Below, piece by piece: positions 6,669-8,319 of a stretch of 8,319 bases of DNA (its first letter is position 1; the number at the start of each line of letters is the position of its first letter). Made by a program: the position numbers and the translations under genes. The notes below the pieces were generated by a model. That model saw nothing but the letters and a program-made list of their open reading frames with translations. It was not told where the DNA came from and did not search any database. This DNA comes from Oscillospiraceae bacterium (lineage in GTDB: Bacteria; Bacillota_A; Clostridia; Oscillospirales; Oscillospiraceae). Location of the stretch: NCBI GenBank assembly GCA_016302015.1, contig JAEDOJ010000055.1, forward strand, positions 1 through 8,319, written 5' to 3'.

Positions 6669-6705
6669 AAAGCCCCGGTTTTGCATGAACAAAGCCGGGG
6701 CTTTT
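6669..6705 (+). terminator. Rho-independent terminator after guaD, against the next gene's leader
   Basis: AAAGCCCCGG (6669-6678) pairs perfectly with CCGGGGCTTT (6695-6704). The stem extends inward through a T-G wobble, three T-A pairs and one G-C pair around a CATGAA loop, about 15 pairs in all, with TTTT at 6702-6705. It starts nine bases after the guaD stop and ends only 21 bases before the next start codon. Confidence 0.9.
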
Positions 6706-6726
6706 ATCGAGAAAGGAGAATGCAAC

Positions 6727-8190
6727 ATGAAACTGCGTTTGATCACCGGCCTTCTGGCGGTTTTCCTGGTGTTTGCAGCGATTCCCGCCGTACAGGCTGC
6801 GGGCTTCACCGACATCGGCAATAGCTGGGCGAAGGACTATATTGAAAAAGCTGTTGCGCTGGAGCTTTTCGGCGGCGTCAGCGATACCCAGTTTGAGCCG
6901 GATTCCTCCATGACTCGAGGGATGTTTGTCACCGTCCTGGGGCGTCTGGAGGGCGTTGACCGGGAATACTGGTCTTCCAAGGCCATTCCCCAGATTTTCT
7001 CCGATGTTTCCCCAGAGCAATACTACGCACCCTACATCGCCTGGGCAGTATGCAACGGCATTGCGGAGGGCACCAGCGGCTCCACCTTTGAACCCACTGC
7101 CCCCATCACCCGGGAGCAAATTGCCAAGCTGTTAGCCACCTACCTGCGCCGCATGGGTCACGGAATGATTCCCTCCGATGGAAGCGGTGTCCCCCTTTCC
7201 TTTGCAGACGGAGATCAGATTTCCTCCTGGGCGCAAGGCTCTGTGGATTTGCTCCGTTCTTTGGGAATTATGAACGGTCTTCCCGGGGAGAACGGTGAGA
7301 TTTTGTTCATGCCTCAGAATCAGTTGACCCGGGCAGAGTGCGCCGCTGTTTTCTGCCGTCTTCACGATGCCATGATTCCGGTGCCGAAGAACGCAACAAA
7401 TCCCACCTCTCTGAAATTAAATCAGAATGGGGTTTTCCTGCTGACAGGTTCTACCTGTCAGTTAATCGCCACGGCCACTCCGGAAGACGCCCCTCTGATC
7501 TGGCGATCCTCGGATACCAATGTGGTCACCGTGGATCAGACCGGCCTTGTCACCTGCGTGGGCTTCGGCTCCGCCACCGTCACGGTTTACACCGCCAACG
7601 GTCTGTACGCTTCCTGCAATTTTACCTGTAAAGGGGATTTGGCCGGCAGCGAGGAGACAGACCGGGAAAAATGCATCCGCCTGTTTGGAGAAGAAGTCAG
7701 CGATCCCAAGCTGTATTACAGCATCGGTCAGGAAAACGGCAATTATATCTTCGACTACGCCGCCGCAGAGGCGGATATGCGAAGCATCACCGTCCGGGTC
7801 TGGGATATTGGTTCCAACGGTCAGAAATATACGAAAAATCTCACCTTGAAGGTACATAAAAATCTGGCGTTTACCGTCTCCACGATTTTCGAGGAAATCT
7901 ATAACGGTCAGGAGAAATTCCCCATTCGCTATGTGGGCGGCTTCAGCAACAGCGGTCGGTCGGAGCACACCATCGGCTCTGCCGTCGACATCAACTTCAA
8001 CGAGAATTATTACTGCGATCCCGACGGAAACCCGCTGGTGGGCAGTTATTGGAAGCCGGGGGAAGACCCCTATTCCATCCCGCTGGACGGCGAGGTGGCG
8101 AAAATCTTCGCCAAATACGGCTTCACCCAGGGCGCCTACTGGCAAAGCGGCTACAGAGATTATATGCACTTCAGCTATTTCGGAACATAA
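6727..8190 (+). CDS. Exported SLH protein with BIG2 domain and M15 D,D-carboxypeptidase/endopeptidase domain
   Basis: A 487-residue secreted wall protein. Residues 1-24 are a signal peptide (MKLRLITG, hydrophobic core, cleavage near VQA). Three SLH domains follow at ~26-77, 90-143 and 157-214, with TRGM, TREQ and TRAE motifs. Residues ~226-300 form a BIG2 bacterial Ig-like domain (PTSLKLNQNG, WRSSDTNVVTVDQTGLVT, GSATVTV). The C-terminal part (~385-487) is an M15 zinc peptidase of the VanY/CwlK type: SEHTIGSAVDIN gives His414 and Asp421, and RDYMHFSY gives His481 with Asp478 in the catalytic acidic position. It should trim D-Ala from, or cut within, peptidoglycan peptides while SLH holds it to the wall. 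ATG 6727 has AAAGGAG eight bases upstream and starts the signal peptide; ATG 6685 lies in a terminator loop. Residues ~305-385 are not recognised. Confidence 0.92.
   Translation: MKLRLITGLLAVFLVFAAIPAVQAAGFTDIGNSWAKDYIEKAVALELFGGVSDTQFEPDSSMTRGMFVTVLGRLEGVDREYWSSKAIPQIFSDVSPEQYYAPYIAWAVCNGIAEGTSGSTFEPTAPITREQIAKLLATYLRRMGHGMIPSDGSGVPLSFADGDQISSWAQGSVDLLRSLGIMNGLPGENGEILFMPQNQLTRAECAAVFCRLHDAMIPVPKNATNPTSLKLNQNGVFLLTGSTCQLIATATPEDAPLIWRSSDTNVVTVDQTGLVTCVGFGSATVTVYTANGLYASCNFTCKGDLAGSEETDREKCIRLFGEEVSDPKLYYSIGQENGNYIFDYAAAEADMRSITVRVWDIGSNGQKYTKNLTLKVHKNLAFTVSTIFEEIYNGQEKFPIRYVGGFSNSGRSEHTIGSAVDINFNENYYCDPDGNPLVGSYWKPGEDPYSIPLDGEVAKIFAKYGFTQGAYWQSGYRDYMHFSYFGT
7441..7461 (+). repeat. Perfect 9-base inverted repeat inside the BIG2-coding region
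   Basis: CTGACAGGT (7441-7449) and ACCTGTCAG (7453-7461) are exact reverse complements around a TCT loop. It encodes LTGSTCQ at the start of the Ig-like domain. No T run follows, so it is not a terminator. Whether the hairpin matters in mRNA is unknown; the symmetry itself is read directly. Confidence 0.7.
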
Positions 8191-8195
8191 CGCAA

Positions 8196-8223
8196 CGGGG
8201 GCAGGCTTAAAAGCCTGCCCCCG
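8196..8223 (+). terminator. GC-rich hairpin downstream of the SLH-M15 gene (no T tract)
   Basis: CGGGGGCAGGC (8196-8206) pairs perfectly over 11 bases with GCCTGCCCCCG (8213-8223) around a TTAAAA loop, six bases after the stop codon. The position and stability suit a terminator or an mRNA 3' end barrier. No T run follows on either strand, so it is not a textbook intrinsic terminator. Confidence 0.6.
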
Positions 8224-8319
8224 CAGACTGTCAAAAAAGTCCGGAACCGCCAAAATTGAGATTATTTTTTCAGCAAATTGTCCTATTTGGGTTCTGCGAA
8301 AATACAGAAAGATTTCCGA
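8224..8319. other. Right-edge intergenic stretch with no supported gene
   Basis: About 95 bases hold a short symmetric GACT/AGTC element around TGTCAAAAA (8226-8241), a T run (8265-8270) and AT-rich sequence. No start codon with a ribosome binding site and no convincing promoter was seen. A minus-strand frame is open through here but continues antisense across the SLH-M15 gene, so it is probably a shadow. Confidence 0.5.

Noticed and set aside
6577..6726. Upstream in-frame ATGs (6577, 6685) as starts for the SLH-M15 protein
   Set aside because: They would put the guaD end or the terminator stem into coding sequence and bury the signal peptide.
5403..6821. Minus-strand open frame of about 472 codons opposite guaD
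   Set aside because: Antisense to a clear guanine deaminase and running through a terminator and a signal-peptide region; no start signals.
7462..8319. Minus-strand frame open from the right edge across the SLH-M15 gene
   Set aside because: Only a weak TTG start, and it passes through the GC-rich hairpin; its content is the complement of the peptidase gene. A gene beyond the edge cannot be excluded.

Overview
The window looks like a chromosomal segment of an anaerobic, Gram-positive Clostridia-type bacterium, probably of the Oscillospiraceae/Ruminococcaceae sort. The evidence is moderately high GC, strong GGAGG-type ribosome binding sites, consensus sigma-A-like promoters, two exported proteins with S-layer homology (SLH) domains, and a Listeria-Bacteroides (InlB B-type) repeat. 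The taxonomic placement is inference. No tRNA, rRNA, CRISPR array, transposase or phage structural gene was seen.

Layout. At the left edge is the 5' end of a minus-strand gene for a probable membrane protein. It diverges from a plus-strand alpha/beta hydrolase of the monoacylglycerol lipase type (241-1149). Next comes an exported GH24 lysozyme with an InlB-type repeat and three SLH domains (1265-2671), with its own promoter and a strong terminator. A tightly packed block follows (2778-5327): a 44-residue small protein, tRNA pseudouridine synthase truA, an ArsC/Spx-like protein and an HD-domain CCA tRNA nucleotidyltransferase. Every neighbour in this block overlaps the next (25, 4 and 19 bases). 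A consensus promoter overlapping the cca stop codon drives a guanine deaminase (5388-6659), which ends in a strong hairpin terminator. Only 21 bases after that terminator begins a second exported SLH protein (6727-8190), with three SLH domains, a BIG2 Ig-like domain and an M15 D,D-carboxypeptidase/endopeptidase domain. A GC-rich hairpin and about 100 bases with no supported gene close the window.

How it fits together. The central block is a tRNA-maturation operon (TruA modifies the anticodon arm; the CCA enzyme finishes the 3' end) carrying two small uncharacterised passengers. The two SLH proteins flank it and have complementary predicted activities: one cuts glycan strands, the other the peptide stem or cross-link. 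Their three-SLH cassettes share the same subtype order, but one is C-terminal and the other N-terminal, which suggests module duplication and shuffling. Most of the window is ordinary core-genome content. The parts most worth a second look are the paired cell-wall hydrolases, the 44-residue protein, the ArsC-like gene inside the tRNA operon, and the terminator pressed against the second SLH gene.
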